In this document: positions 16,195 through 25,027 of the stretch, in pieces
Layout: each line of letters starts with the position of its first letter
Position numbering within the stretch: position 1 is the first letter of the stretch
Virus record (IMG/VR): IMGVR_UViG_3300045999_010033
Span: 64,001 to 128,000 of that record
DNA length: 64,000 nucleotides
Strand: one strand, 5' to 3'
Source of the DNA: a virus
Translations under genes and position numbers: made by a program
The notes under the pieces: model-generated
Seen by the model: only the letters and a program-made list of their open reading frames with translations
What the model was told of the DNA's origin: nothing
Databases searched by the model: none

Positions 16195-16744
16195 TTATTA
16201 TTTCCTTTGTTTTTTTGAATCCTATTTCACAATTCGTTTTCCAATGAGAGTGGTCGCCACCATCTGAAACCCATTTATACGCACTAAATTTAACACCATA
16301 TCTTTTACATACTTTTGCAATTGCAAAACACTCCATATCAATTATGGAACACCGCTTTATCATTTCCAAATAATATGGTGAATATTTTATTTTCTGATTT
16401 TCATCGTAAAAATAATCGGTTGTAAAACAACTAATATTAGATTTTGAATCTAAAACTATTTGTTTAGATATTGATTCAAATGGAGTTTTACCATACTCAT
16501 CTAATGGGGTAGTATCTATATCTTGATAAACCAATCCAACTTTGACCACGTCTCCAATGGGCAAAGATAACGATCCACATGAACCGATGTTTATTATTTC
16601 ATCATACCCCAAACTAAATGCCATAGTCGCGGTCATAGCGGCGTTTATTTTACCAACACCACTAAACATTACCGGATATCCTAAAATATTTCCTTGAATA
16701 CCTACTTCATCGGGAACTGCTACTATAAAAACCTTTTTATTCAT
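16166..16744 (-). CDS. MTA/SAH nucleosidase-like phosphorylase-fold enzyme
   Basis: A 192-residue protein of the purine-nucleoside phosphorylase/hydrolase fold. Glu13 in VAVPDEV matches the catalytic Glu12 of MTA/SAH nucleosidase, IINIGSCGSL is the glycine-rich loop, DMECFAIAKVCKRYG carries the ribose-binding Met-Glu, and KWVSDGGD holds the catalytic Asp. All key residues are present though it is shorter than the usual 230. Such enzymes split methylthioadenosine, S-adenosylhomocysteine and 5-prime-deoxyadenosine to adenine plus a ribose. It overlaps the adenine phosphoribosyltransferase gene by 8 bases, which would recapture that adenine. Confidence 0.78.
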   Translation of the reverse strand: MNKKVFIVAVPDEVGIQGNILGYPVMFSGVGKINAAMTATMAFSLGYDEIINIGSCGSLSLPIGDVVKVGLVYQDIDTTPLDEYGKTPFESISKQIVLDSKSNISCFTTDYFYDENQKIKYSPYYLEMIKRCSIIDMECFAIAKVCKRYGVKFSAYKWVSDGGDHSHWKTNCEIGFKKTKEIINEKFEKGKI

Positions 16745-17213
16745 ATTTAATTAAACTCTTAACATTTGTTGGTTTGTGTAAAAATGTTAAATCAATTAAC
16801 ACTAATTTATCTACCACTTCGTAACCCGCCTTTTTACATAGTATTTCAACCGCCTCCATAGTTCCACCTGTCGCATACACATCATCAACTATAACTACCT
16901 TCCCACTTCCTGGTTGCATTTCTAATATATCCTCACCATATTCCAAAGTGTATGTTTGTTGAATTACCGGTGGTGGTAGTTTTCCTTTTTTTCTACACAT
17001 AATCAAACCACCATTTTTAGTAGATAACGCCGAAGCGAATATAAATCCTCTAGCATCAATACCTACCCAATAATCGGGTTGATTAACTAAATTTCTCATT
17101 TCTTCAATTACCTTTGGAAATAAAGATGATTTTAAAAGTGGAGAAACATCTTTGAACGATATTCCAGTTTTTGGAAAATCGGGTACTTCATTTACAAGTT
17201 CTTTCCAATTCAT
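16737..17213 (-). CDS. apt: Adenine phosphoribosyltransferase
   Basis: A 158-residue protein with DFPKTGISFKDVSPLL (the APRT N-terminal hallmark), a GIDARGFIFASAL loop, GEDILEMQPGSGK and the PRPP-binding motif VVIVDDVYATGGT. APRT joins adenine and PRPP to give AMP. Size is close to the usual 170-180. Together with the overlapping nucleosidase gene it would recycle adenine released from spent S-adenosylmethionine products. These arise from the several methyltransferases and the radical-SAM protein encoded in this window. Confidence 0.88.
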   Translation of the reverse strand: MNWKELVNEVPDFPKTGISFKDVSPLLKSSLFPKVIEEMRNLVNQPDYWVGIDARGFIFASALSTKNGGLIMCRKKGKLPPPVIQQTYTLEYGEDILEMQPGSGKVVIVDDVYATGGTMEAVEILCKKAGYEVVDKLVLIDLTFLHKPTNVKSLIKYE

Positions 17214-17218
17214 TTTTT

Positions 17219-17698
17219 TTAATTTTTATCTCTTTGTGAAAGTATAGGAGTTTCGGTTGGCCAATTTATATTAATTTTTGAATCTTTCCAATTTAAACTG
17301 AATTGGTTTTCAACATCAGGGTATTCCCCTTCGTATGCCCATTTATAAAAAAATACAGCGTTATCACTTAACACTAAATGTCCATTTCCAAATCCAGGTG
17401 GGATTAATATTTGTTTTTTGTTTGCACCACTTAAAATTATACTATCCCATTTTAAATAAGTTGGGGATGTGGGTCTATTATCTACAACTACAAAATATAT
17501 TTCACCATGTAGACAACTTATTAATTTAGTAGCTTTGAAATCTCCATGAATTCCTCTTAACACATTTTTCTTTGAAACCGCAACTTTATCGTGATTAAAA
17601 AATAATTCGTGTTCACTTTGATTAAATACGGTGTACAATTCGCCCCTATAATCTTCAAACGAATCGGGCTGAAATATTTTAATTTCAGAAAATATCAT
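17219..17698 (-). CDS. RmlC-like sugar 3,5-epimerase, cupin fold
   Basis: A 159-residue protein with DSFEDYRGELYTVFNQ, VLRGIHGDFKATKLISCLHG and YFVVVDNRPTSPTYLKW, then IPPGFGNGHLVLSD. This is the motif order of dTDP-4-dehydrorhamnose 3,5-epimerases, including the catalytic His in LRGIHG. The second His/Tyr pair near the C-terminus reads HLVLSD and YKWAYEGEY. It probably epimerises a nucleotide-linked 4-keto-6-deoxysugar. The start overlaps the end of the ColD-like gene by 14 bases. Confidence 0.82.
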   Translation of the reverse strand: MIFSEIKIFQPDSFEDYRGELYTVFNQSEHELFFNHDKVAVSKKNVLRGIHGDFKATKLISCLHGEIYFVVVDNRPTSPTYLKWDSIILSGANKKQILIPPGFGNGHLVLSDNAVFFYKWAYEGEYPDVENQFSLNWKDSKININWPTETPILSQRDKN

Positions 17699-18860
17699 TG
17701 TTAAGTATGTTTATTAATTTATCAATTTTTTCTTCCTCCAACGTGGGATAGTTCCCAATGTACCAACCAAAATGATGGACGTGGTCTACATTTTTAAATT
17801 CATCATAATTAAACTTTCCTTTGAAAAACGGTTGTCTAATTTGATTTCCTCCACCTGATAATCCTCTCCTAAATTCGATTTTGTTATCGCTAAGAACTTT
17901 TTCAAGTTTATTTCTAATTTCGTATGAAGGTTCTTTTAAAATTACTATAAAAGCATAATTACATTGTCCCTCTACTTCTAAATTAGTTATATATTTTGTA
18001 GAATCTAATCTTTCTATAAAGTGATTGAAATTTCTAATTCTATTTATATTATTGTTATCGAGTTTTTTAAGTTGAGATAATCCGATAACTGCATTTAATT
18101 CGGTACTTCTGAAATTATGAGAAGGTCTAATGAATATGAAATCTTTATTTAAATCGGGATTTTCATTAATTATTTTTTGTTTAAATTCTTCATTACTCAT
18201 TTCTCGCATCATACCATGAGAACGTAGTGCTCTACATATTTGATAAAAATGCTCATCGTTAGTACATATCATTCCACCTTCTATTGTACTCATATGGTGC
18301 GCAAAGTAAAAACTAAAATTAGAAGCAAATCCAATTGAACCTACCTTTTGTCCTTTGAAAGTTGTACCATGTGATTCACAAACATCTTCAATTAATAATA
18401 TATTTCTTTCTTTACACAATTCAATTATGTCATCTGTCAATGCGTTTATTCCAAGCACGTGTGTAAGAAATATTGCTTTTGTTTTGGGATTTATTGCTGC
18501 TTTTAATTTATCCAAATCAAATGATAGATTTTTTAAATTAATATCAACAAACACCGGTTGAAATCCTGCAAACATTACCGATGCTACATCCGAAATCCAA
18601 GTTAATGGTGGAACTATAATTTCACCTTCACCATGAATGTAATTTAAAGCTAACATAGTTAATTCATTTGCCGATGCCCCTGAATTAACCATTAGATTGT
18701 ATTTTGTCCCTAACCAATCTCCCCATTTATTTTCAAACTCAATAACTTTTGGACCATTGGTTAATTTAGGAATTGGAGTTTGATTTAAAAAAGAAATCAG
18801 AGATTCAATATCCTCTTTATCTATATTATCACTCATTAATGGTAAGTAAAACTGATTCAT
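17685..18860 (-). CDS. ColD/DdhC-like PLP-dependent sugar 3-dehydratase
   Basis: About 391 residues of the DegT/DnrJ/EryC1 aminotransferase fold (MVNSGASANELTMLAL, VPPLTWISDVASVMFAG, LIEDVCESHGTTF). The position of the PLP-binding Lys reads SFYFAHHMSTIEGG: it is His (residue 188 or 189), as in ColD and in CDP-sugar dehydratase DdhC, which remove the C3 hydroxyl instead of transaminating. This is therefore probably a 3-deoxysugar enzyme, not an aminotransferase. I place the start at ATG 18860, 7 bases after the previous stop; ATG 18881 is also possible, and the longer frame to 18899 would need a TTG start. Neighbours are an RmlC-like epimerase and a split thiamine enzyme. Confidence 0.82.
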   Translation of the reverse strand: MNQFYLPLMSDNIDKEDIESLISFLNQTPIPKLTNGPKVIEFENKWGDWLGTKYNLMVNSGASANELTMLALNYIHGEGEIIVPPLTWISDVASVMFAGFQPVFVDINLKNLSFDLDKLKAAINPKTKAIFLTHVLGINALTDDIIELCKERNILLIEDVCESHGTTFKGQKVGSIGFASNFSFYFAHHMSTIEGGMICTNDEHFYQICRALRSHGMMREMSNEEFKQKIINENPDLNKDFIFIRPSHNFRSTELNAVIGLSQLKKLDNNNINRIRNFNHFIERLDSTKYITNLEVEGQCNYAFIVILKEPSYEIRNKLEKVLSDNKIEFRRGLSGGGNQIRQPFFKGKFNYDEFKNVDHVHHFGWYIGNYPTLEEEKIDKLINILNNDIF

Positions 18861-18867
18861 ATTTATT

Positions 18868-19404
18868 TTATTTTTCTCCATAATAATCACCCCATTCAAC
18901 TAAAATGGTAGGGCGGTTGTCCGTTCTTTCATACGCGTACTGAAATGATTCAAATATCTGATGTGGTTCATCTAATCGTATTATATCAACCCAATCACAC
19001 ATTGCCTTAAATCCACCAGTAAAATCTGCTATGTGCTGATGTTGTGGGTGCAATGGTCTCTGAGACCCAATAGAAGTTCTAATGATTATTTTTGGTGTGT
19101 ATCCACCATCGGACATTATTTTAATTTTATCTAAATGATTAACCAACTGATTTGCTGCTAATAATAAAAAATTCCAACGTGGATAAATTGAAATGGGTAC
19201 AGTGCCATTCAGAGCCATACCTATGCTCATACCCATTTGCATATCTTCGTTAACCGGCATTTCTAACATTTTGTGAGGAGAAACATCTTTAAGAGTGTTT
19301 GTCATAGCAGTACCCGCGTATGTTACTGCTTGTCCTATAAAATATGTGTTTGGTTTTTCATTTAACCAATCCATTGATCTCTTTAGTTCATCAAAGTATT
19401 TCAT
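18868..19404 (-). CDS. Thiamine-diphosphate enzyme, beta-like (pyrimidine-binding) subunit
   Basis: A 178-residue protein resembling the N-terminal domain of transketolase C-part or pyruvate dehydrogenase E1-beta: MLEMPVNEDMQMGMSIGMALNG carries the conserved Glu that activates the thiamine pyrimidine ring, followed by IKIMSDGGYTPKIIIRTSIG and a loop with HPQHQH. It lacks the usual C-terminal E1-beta domain. The partner, TPP-phosphate-binding half is the next gene upstream (19407-20012), 2 bases away. Together they would form a heterodimeric carbon-carbon lyase or ligase, perhaps attaching a two-carbon branch to a keto-sugar. Confidence 0.78.
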   Translation of the reverse strand: MKYFDELKRSMDWLNEKPNTYFIGQAVTYAGTAMTNTLKDVSPHKMLEMPVNEDMQMGMSIGMALNGTVPISIYPRWNFLLLAANQLVNHLDKIKIMSDGGYTPKIIIRTSIGSQRPLHPQHQHIADFTGGFKAMCDWVDIIRLDEPHQIFESFQYAYERTDNRPTILVEWGDYYGEK

Positions 19405-19406
19405 AA

Positions 19407-20012
19407 TTAAAATTGTATTCTTTTACCTGCACCGGCGTGTGGATATTTTGTTTCGTATTGATAATATATTATTTTTCTAGTTTCATTTTTGAAGTATAAT
19501 TCACTATTCCATACTTCTTTTGTAAGAGTACACACCGATTTGCCATTATCTTCTATAACATAAGTTATTGGTAAATCGTGATTAACCGCATACTTCCAAT
19601 TTTCAAAGAATGTGCCGGTTTCGGATGTCATATCTCCTACAAAGCACCAAACATGATTTGCTTGTCCTTTACGTTTGATATCCAACGCCATACCGGTTGC
19701 GATAGGAATGTTGCCGGTTACAATGGCGGAGGAATAAATATTGTATTGTGGATAGCAAAGCGTAATAGATTTACCTTCTAAAATATCTTTCTTTACTTGT
19801 TCTTTAGGTACACCTTTGAGTAAACATTGATAATGAGAACGCCAAGTACAAAATACCCAATCGTCTGATTTTACATTTTGAAATATATTAATCATTTGAT
19901 CTTCATTTCCATAATATAAATGAATGGGAGATTTAATCATAGCATTGTTGAAACAATCCGCTATATCATCTTCAAAGGAAATTAATTCATCTTTAGTTAA
20001 AAGATTTCTCAT
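19407..20012 (-). CDS. Thiamine-diphosphate enzyme, alpha-like (TPP-binding) subunit
   Basis: A 201-residue protein with the TPP/Mg motif GDMTSETGTFFENWKYAVNH and then LPITYVIEDNGKSV, the GDG(x)25-30N pattern of transketolase and E1-alpha proteins (here GDM in place of GDG). Upstream residues FCTWRSHYQCLLKG correspond to the RxH(G)xxL stretch of E1-alpha, and GNIPIATGMALDIK matches GxQxPxAxGxA. It is shorter than housekeeping E1-alpha (about 330 or more) and lies next to its beta-like partner. It overlaps the radical-SAM gene by 4 bases. Confidence 0.78.
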   Translation of the reverse strand: MRNLLTKDELISFEDDIADCFNNAMIKSPIHLYYGNEDQMINIFQNVKSDDWVFCTWRSHYQCLLKGVPKEQVKKDILEGKSITLCYPQYNIYSSAIVTGNIPIATGMALDIKRKGQANHVWCFVGDMTSETGTFFENWKYAVNHDLPITYVIEDNGKSVCTLTKEVWNSELYFKNETRKIIYYQYETKYPHAGAGKRIQF

Positions 20013-21538
20013 TTTTGTATTATTTTTCTTTTCAATTTAACTTCTAGCATTTTATTAATATTATCAACTGCTACTTGTCCAAATTTAGATTTTATTTTTT
20101 GCAAAAAAGGTGGATAGGAATGATATTCTTCAAACGCTTTATCTCTAAATTCCAATATCTCTGCGGCATCTAATGTTTCGGTTGGTAGTGGTAATGTATC
20201 ATATCCGTGAAACGAATATCCTTCGTATGTATTTGGTAGGGGGATTCCATTCATAATTGCGTTTTTATATAGTTGACTTCCCGGTAATGCCATAGCTGCG
20301 TATGCATTCCATCCAAATGTACACAATTCTTTTGAAAAATCCAAAGTTTTTTGCATTGATTCTTTTGTATCTCCCGGTAATCCGAATATGTAGTTTGCCA
20401 TTACTTCAATATCGGCATCATGTACTTGCTGAATAACTTGTGATATATCTACATCTTCAAATTTTCCTTTAGATACTTCCAAACGAACCGTCTTATCTGC
20501 ACTTTCAATGCCGAGTGCCAACCACTTGATACCTGCTTCTCTTACCAATTTCAATAAATCAGGTCTTCTGACAGTATCAACTCTTGAATACGCCCACATT
20601 CTTAAAAATTTACCATATCCACGTTCCTTTAATAGTTCACACAATGGAACATAATATTTTCTATTCAATAAGAACATTTCATCTGTTATTTTAATAGTAT
20701 GAACTCCCAATTGAACGAGTTTATCAAACTCTTTAATAATAAATTCGGGGGACCAATATCGCATATTGCTGTAGTTGCCTGCGACACCTATCTCATCTTC
20801 ATCGTTTCTATTTAAAATGTTTATCATACAAAATTCACACGCAAATTGACAACCTAAAGATGTTTGAATGGCAGCGTATGGTGAACGTTTAGTTTGGTCG
20901 TATTCGGCGTGCCACATTGGAGCCCTATACAAATCAAGTGGGGTTTCTTTGTATGGGAGTAAATCCCACGCATATCCGGGTAAATCAGTATCCATTTTTT
21001 CATTGGGAACTATTTTTTCAGGTGGGTTTATTTTAATACCATCTTTACTTCTCCAAACTATACCTTTAATGTTCTCTAAATTATCTAAATCAATTTTCTC
21101 TTGAGATAAAACATTCAACAAAGCATAAACGCCTTCATTTGTAAATCCGAAATCTATCGAAGGTTCATCTTTTAAAGTTTTAACTGGAACTGCTTGTATA
21201 TAAGACCCTATGTATGAAATTGGAATTTGTAATTTTTTCTCTTTAAGAAAATTTGAAATATAAACTGCTCCACTCATGTTTACTGTCCCTGCATTCACAT
21301 TTTGACCATATACTACAAAGCATATTAACCTTGGATTTATGATTTTAATTCTATCAAAAATTTGTTCTCTATTTAATTTTTCAGCGTTTGCATCAATTAG
21401 TGATACGGTATATCCTTTGGCTCGGCACGCTTCTGCCAAAAGTAACGCCCAAGTTGGTGGCTCAATTGCCGCATAATCATTTGCCAAATCTTGGTATATA
21501 CCGGTTGCATTTCCCGGTGATATCAATAATACATCCAT
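20009..21538 (-). CDS. B12-binding-domain radical SAM protein
   Basis: A 509-residue protein with an N-terminal Rossmann-like cobalamin-binding-type domain (MDVLLISPGNATG, WALLLAEACRAKGY, ISYIGSYIQAVP) and a radical SAM barrel. Cys230, Cys234 and Cys237 in GCQFACEFC form the CxxxCxxC cluster motif, and GIKWLALGIESAD and NYIFGLPGDT are typical barrel strands. No DxHxxG is seen, as in many members of this class. The family performs methylations, ring rearrangements and sugar modifications. In this position it probably alters a nucleotide sugar or lipid-linked glycan. The 5-prime-deoxyadenosine it would release can be handled by the nucleosidase at 16166-16744. Confidence 0.85.
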   Translation of the reverse strand: MDVLLISPGNATGIYQDLANDYAAIEPPTWALLLAEACRAKGYTVSLIDANAEKLNREQIFDRIKIINPRLICFVVYGQNVNAGTVNMSGAVYISNFLKEKKLQIPISYIGSYIQAVPVKTLKDEPSIDFGFTNEGVYALLNVLSQEKIDLDNLENIKGIVWRSKDGIKINPPEKIVPNEKMDTDLPGYAWDLLPYKETPLDLYRAPMWHAEYDQTKRSPYAAIQTSLGCQFACEFCMINILNRNDEDEIGVAGNYSNMRYWSPEFIIKEFDKLVQLGVHTIKITDEMFLLNRKYYVPLCELLKERGYGKFLRMWAYSRVDTVRRPDLLKLVREAGIKWLALGIESADKTVRLEVSKGKFEDVDISQVIQQVHDADIEVMANYIFGLPGDTKESMQKTLDFSKELCTFGWNAYAAMALPGSQLYKNAIMNGIPLPNTYEGYSFHGYDTLPLPTETLDAAEILEFRDKAFEEYHSYPPFLQKIKSKFGQVAVDNINKMLEVKLKRKIIQK

Positions 21539-21545
21539 AATTTTT

Positions 21546-22487
21546 TTATAAATTTGTAAAATCTTTATTTTTAAATTTATTAATTAACTGATAACCTTTT
21601 ATTAGTTCCTGAATGCCATCTTCAAGTGTAAATGCAGGTTGCCATCCAAATGATTCTAGCTTAGAATTTGATACCATATAATTTCTTTGATCAAAATCTT
21701 GTTTAAAATTATTTTCAACTATTACTAAATCGGGAATAAATTTTTGAATTTTTTTAGCTAAATCTAATTTAGTACAATTAGCAGATGTCAAACCAACATT
21801 AAACGCATTATTGTTACATTTTTCATAGTTTTCAATCATAAACAAAAATGTATTTGCAATATCTCTGATATGAATGTAGTTGCGGATAAAGTGTGATTCA
21901 AAAAGAACCAAATATCCGTCGGTTAGTGCTTTATAAACAAAATCATTAACAAGTAAATCCATTCTCATTCTATAAGACATTCCAAACACGGTTGCCAATC
22001 TTAACGCAATACCATTACCCGAATCTAATACCGCCTTTTCTGCGTCACATTTTGTTTCTGCGTATAATGAAAGTGGTTTAAATGGAGATTCTTCAGTAAT
22101 AATTTCAGTTGAAGATCCATATTGAGAGTTAGTGTTTGGTATCAATACCATTTGATCATTGGTAATCCATTTAGTTATATTTTTTACTTGCTCATAATTA
22201 ACTTTAACTGTCAATTCGGGTTGTGCTTTACACGCAGGCATGCCCACTATGGCCGCCAATGGTATGATTATATCGTGGGAATTAACTAATGGTTTTAAAG
22301 TTGATACATCGGTTACATCCCCTAAAATAAAATTAAAATTTTGATGATACGCGAAGGGTGCGACCGATGTTTGTTTATAAATTAAATTATCAACAATTGT
22401 TACCACATATCCTTTATTCAATAAAACTTCTGTTAAAACAGACCCCAAATACCCCGCTCCTCCTGTAATTAATACTTTTTTCATCAT
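21546..22487 (-). CDS. NAD-dependent nucleotide-sugar epimerase/dehydratase
   Basis: A 313-residue extended short-chain dehydrogenase: VLITGGAGYLGSVLTEVLLN (NAD-binding GxxGxxG), ILGDVTDVSTL, IIPLAAIVG, and the catalytic pair in SLYAETKCDAEKAV (Tyr-x-x-x-Lys), with SQYGSS supplying the catalytic Ser/Thr region. Typical products are 4-keto or epimerised UDP-, GDP- or CDP-sugars. The C-terminal FGWQPAFTLEDGIQELI is the standard family ending. It lies between the radical-SAM and methyltransferase genes in the glycan block. Confidence 0.85.
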   Translation of the reverse strand: MMKKVLITGGAGYLGSVLTEVLLNKGYVVTIVDNLIYKQTSVAPFAYHQNFNFILGDVTDVSTLKPLVNSHDIIIPLAAIVGMPACKAQPELTVKVNYEQVKNITKWITNDQMVLIPNTNSQYGSSTEIITEESPFKPLSLYAETKCDAEKAVLDSGNGIALRLATVFGMSYRMRMDLLVNDFVYKALTDGYLVLFESHFIRNYIHIRDIANTFLFMIENYEKCNNNAFNVGLTSANCTKLDLAKKIQKFIPDLVIVENNFKQDFDQRNYMVSNSKLESFGWQPAFTLEDGIQELIKGYQLINKFKNKDFTNL

Positions 22488-22490
22488 ATA

Positions 22491-23225
22491 TTATTTATAT
22501 AAAACTAACATTCTAAGATTTCCATTTAATCCGGTATATTTGTAATCGTGTTTAGCATCAACAAAAATTATATTTGAATAATGTTTACGAAACGGCTCTA
22601 TTGCCTCTGCAAACTCTTCTTCTGAGTAATCCCCGAATCCTCTATTATCTTTATTTTTTACAATTGGGTACACATCCTCTATTATTAGAATTCCACCGGG
22701 ATTAATATATGGATGTATCGTTTCTATAACATTTATTTGAGTTTGTAAAATATGACAACTATCCTCAATTACAATATCGAACCCATCTCCTGATTCATCC
22801 AATGCATTGATAATTGAACTTTTATCGTATACATTTATATAATGATAATAAACGTTAGAAAGAGTTTCCGATTTAGCACTATCTATAAATGGACGAACCC
22901 AGTCAAACCCATGAATTTCTGCATTAGGAAACCAATCCCTCCATCCTCTGATTGAATGATTTTCATGAACTCCAATTTCACCAAATTTTATTTTTTTATT
23001 TTTAAAAGGAGATAATAAAAAACTATAAACTCCGGTGTATGCGTGTGCGTATGCTCTTGGTGCATAGTGGTAACCATCTAATTTACTCACCGACCCATCG
23101 TTGTTAATACTTCCAAGGAGAGGACTTACTAATGGGGATTTATCGGTTGAATGAAATGCCATCGTGTGACATAAATCGGTAGTACATTGTGTAGTGTCAA
23201 TAACTAATTTGTTAATTGGTGTCAT
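22491..23225 (-). CDS. Class I SAM-dependent methyltransferase
   Basis: A 244-residue protein: FGEIGVHENHSIRGWRDWFP is motif I followed by the acidic loop AEIHGFDWVRPF, with FDIVIEDSCHILQTQI and PYINPGGILIIEDVY as motifs IV and V. The pattern is like macrolide or sugar O-methyltransferases that work on hydroxyls of deoxysugars (mycinamicin-type). An O-methyl group on one of the phage-made sugars is a plausible product. It starts a new gene run after a 33-base AT-rich gap containing ATATTTATAT. Confidence 0.7.
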   Translation of the reverse strand: MTPINKLVIDTTQCTTDLCHTMAFHSTDKSPLVSPLLGSINNDGSVSKLDGYHYAPRAYAHAYTGVYSFLLSPFKNKKIKFGEIGVHENHSIRGWRDWFPNAEIHGFDWVRPFIDSAKSETLSNVYYHYINVYDKSSIINALDESGDGFDIVIEDSCHILQTQINVIETIHPYINPGGILIIEDVYPIVKNKDNRGFGDYSEEEFAEAIEPFRKHYSNIIFVDAKHDYKYTGLNGNLRMLVLYK

Positions 23226-23258
23226 AATAACTGATTTAAGTGTGTATATAAATATATA

Positions 23259-24152
23259 TTATAGTTTGTTAATTTTCGTTACTTCTTCTAAAAACGAATC
23301 CAATTTATTTTGAAAAGAATCTTGCATTGCGATTTCATAATTATAATCCACATATGGTTTCATATCATAGTATTTTTGTGGTGTTAAAGAGTTTAGTATT
23401 TCTAATAAGTTTTCAATAGAATCAAACGTAATTATTCCTCTTTCATCATAAAAATCGCCAATATTTGGACACCCCCAATATATAGGAATTGTTTTAGTAC
23501 AAAGCGCTTCTCCTATTTTTTCGGTATACCAATTATTATGTTTTACATTTTCTACACATACATGAAACATTGATTCATCATAACAAATTCTTTTTCCAAA
23601 AACTTGTGGATTAAGTTTTAAATGATCTGGAATGTGAGAAAGATTTTTTGTATAATTTCCATATCCTGGTCTAACTCCTGCGTGTGTATCAAAATCATCT
23701 AAAACGTGAAACCATTTTTTAGGAATAGTAATATCATCTTTAATTGAATAAATATTATTTCGTAAAATGTGTCCTTGTGTTATAGTTTTTATTCCACTTA
23801 AAAACGATACTTCAAATTTTTTATTTTTTTCTTTAAAAGAAGAATAATATTCCAAAGAATCTTGTTGATAGTTACAAGTAAATGGATACGCGTTATGGCA
23901 TGTATTTAAAATATCATCATTCCATGTCAATATCACATCAAATAAATCATGATTATTTTTAACCCAATTATGTATTCCAAAAAACTCATTTGGTTCGTGG
24001 ACCATTATAAAGTTATATGGATTTAATTGTAATTCTTGTATATTAGTGGGTACATAATCATAAAAAAAAGTGATGGGTTTATTTTGATATTTTCGCAGCA
24101 CATCAAAATACGCATCATTTTCTAATCTAAAATTAGTAAATATCTTTAACAT
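23259..24152 (-). CDS. GT10-family (fucosyltransferase-like) glycosyltransferase
   Basis: A 297-residue protein. Its C-terminal half contains VCVENVKHNNWYTEKIGEAL, then TIPIYWGCPNIGDFYDERGI and ITFDSIENLLEIL. This is the diagnostic donor-binding stretch of family GT10 alpha-1,3-fucosyltransferases. The N-terminal half (FIMVHEPNEFFGIHNWV) is the variable acceptor part. GT10 enzymes use GDP-sugars, typically GDP-fucose. The gene overlaps the next upstream one by one base (ATG/TAA sharing at 24152). Confidence 0.82.
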   Translation of the reverse strand: MLKIFTNFRLENDAYFDVLRKYQNKPITFFYDYVPTNIQELQLNPYNFIMVHEPNEFFGIHNWVKNNHDLFDVILTWNDDILNTCHNAYPFTCNYQQDSLEYYSSFKEKNKKFEVSFLSGIKTITQGHILRNNIYSIKDDITIPKKWFHVLDDFDTHAGVRPGYGNYTKNLSHIPDHLKLNPQVFGKRICYDESMFHVCVENVKHNNWYTEKIGEALCTKTIPIYWGCPNIGDFYDERGIITFDSIENLLEILNSLTPQKYYDMKPYVDYNYEIAMQDSFQNKLDSFLEEVTKINKL

Positions 24153-25027
24153 TATATCTTTATTAAGAAATCATTGACAGATGTTACAAAATTACTTTTA
24201 GCTATGTGTATGAAGTCATCTTTCCTGTCTATATTGATTAGATAATTTTTATATGGATTATATCTAAATAAATTATTTTCTATAATGACTTCATTATTTA
24301 TTAGATATTGATTTGCGTTAAATCCTCTCATCTTTCCAAGTCTACAGCATTCCATTATAAAAGTATCGTCCATATAATATGCACCCATCTTATTTGGGAT
24401 ATCTACTTTTTTTACCAATTCAGTAGATAAAAGTGTAAACCAACCACTGGCAAATTTAAATTGGTCTATTTTTGTAATTGAAGGGTCTCCCACCAAACCG
24501 GTACTCATATATGGGTCTCTTGAAAAATAATTATTATGAGATGCATCTTCGATTAATGCGTTTTCATTTGTAATAACATCCCATGTCGTATCCCATAATC
24601 TAGTTGTTTCAGGTGTTATTATAAAGTACTTTTCTTTATCTTTTATTATTTTATGAGCTTCCACAATATTGTATAATAAAGTATCGCTGAAAATTATATC
24701 TACATCTAACCATATAAACGCATCAGGTGAATACATCCTTCCTGACCTTCTATGTAAATCGGTACATCCAAGAATTTCTTCATTTTGCGAAACCCAAAAG
24801 TTTGGAGTTGCCCAACTTTGAGTTAAGTGTTCGTAGTTTTTAAGTTTATTAATAAAAAATTGTTTATCAATTTTGCTGTTCTCCCAATCAGTTAAATTAC
24901 AATTTAATACAACTTCAACTGAAAATTGTTCATCGGAAATATATTTACTACTTTTTTTCAATTGAATCAACGTTTGCTCCAATTGATCAATTTCTTGTGG
25001 TAATATATGAATTAATATGTTTATCAT
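24152..25027 (-). CDS. Probable glycosyltransferase
   Basis: A 291-residue protein: a beta strand and helix start (INILIHILPQEIDQLEQTLI), a central DAFIWLDVDIIFSDTLLY where Asp-x-Asp is a likely metal site, and later GAYYMDDTFIMECCRLGKMR, an acidic segment typical of GT-A catalytic bases. No exact family is recognised. Context between a GT10 gene and an oxidoreductase supports a glycan role. Very low G+C, like its neighbours. Confidence 0.6.
   Translation of the reverse strand: MINILIHILPQEIDQLEQTLIQLKKSSKYISDEQFSVEVVLNCNLTDWENSKIDKQFFINKLKNYEHLTQSWATPNFWVSQNEEILGCTDLHRRSGRMYSPDAFIWLDVDIIFSDTLLYNIVEAHKIIKDKEKYFIITPETTRLWDTTWDVITNENALIEDASHNNYFSRDPYMSTGLVGDPSITKIDQFKFASGWFTLLSTELVKKVDIPNKMGAYYMDDTFIMECCRLGKMRGFNANQYLINNEVIIENNLFRYNPYKNYLINIDRKDDFIHIAKSNFVTSVNDFLIKI

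Noticed and set aside
17685-18860. Sugar aminotransferase (usual reading of a DegT/DnrJ-family protein)
   Set aside because: The PLP-binding Lys is replaced by His in the conserved motif, which points to a ColD/DdhC-type dehydratase.
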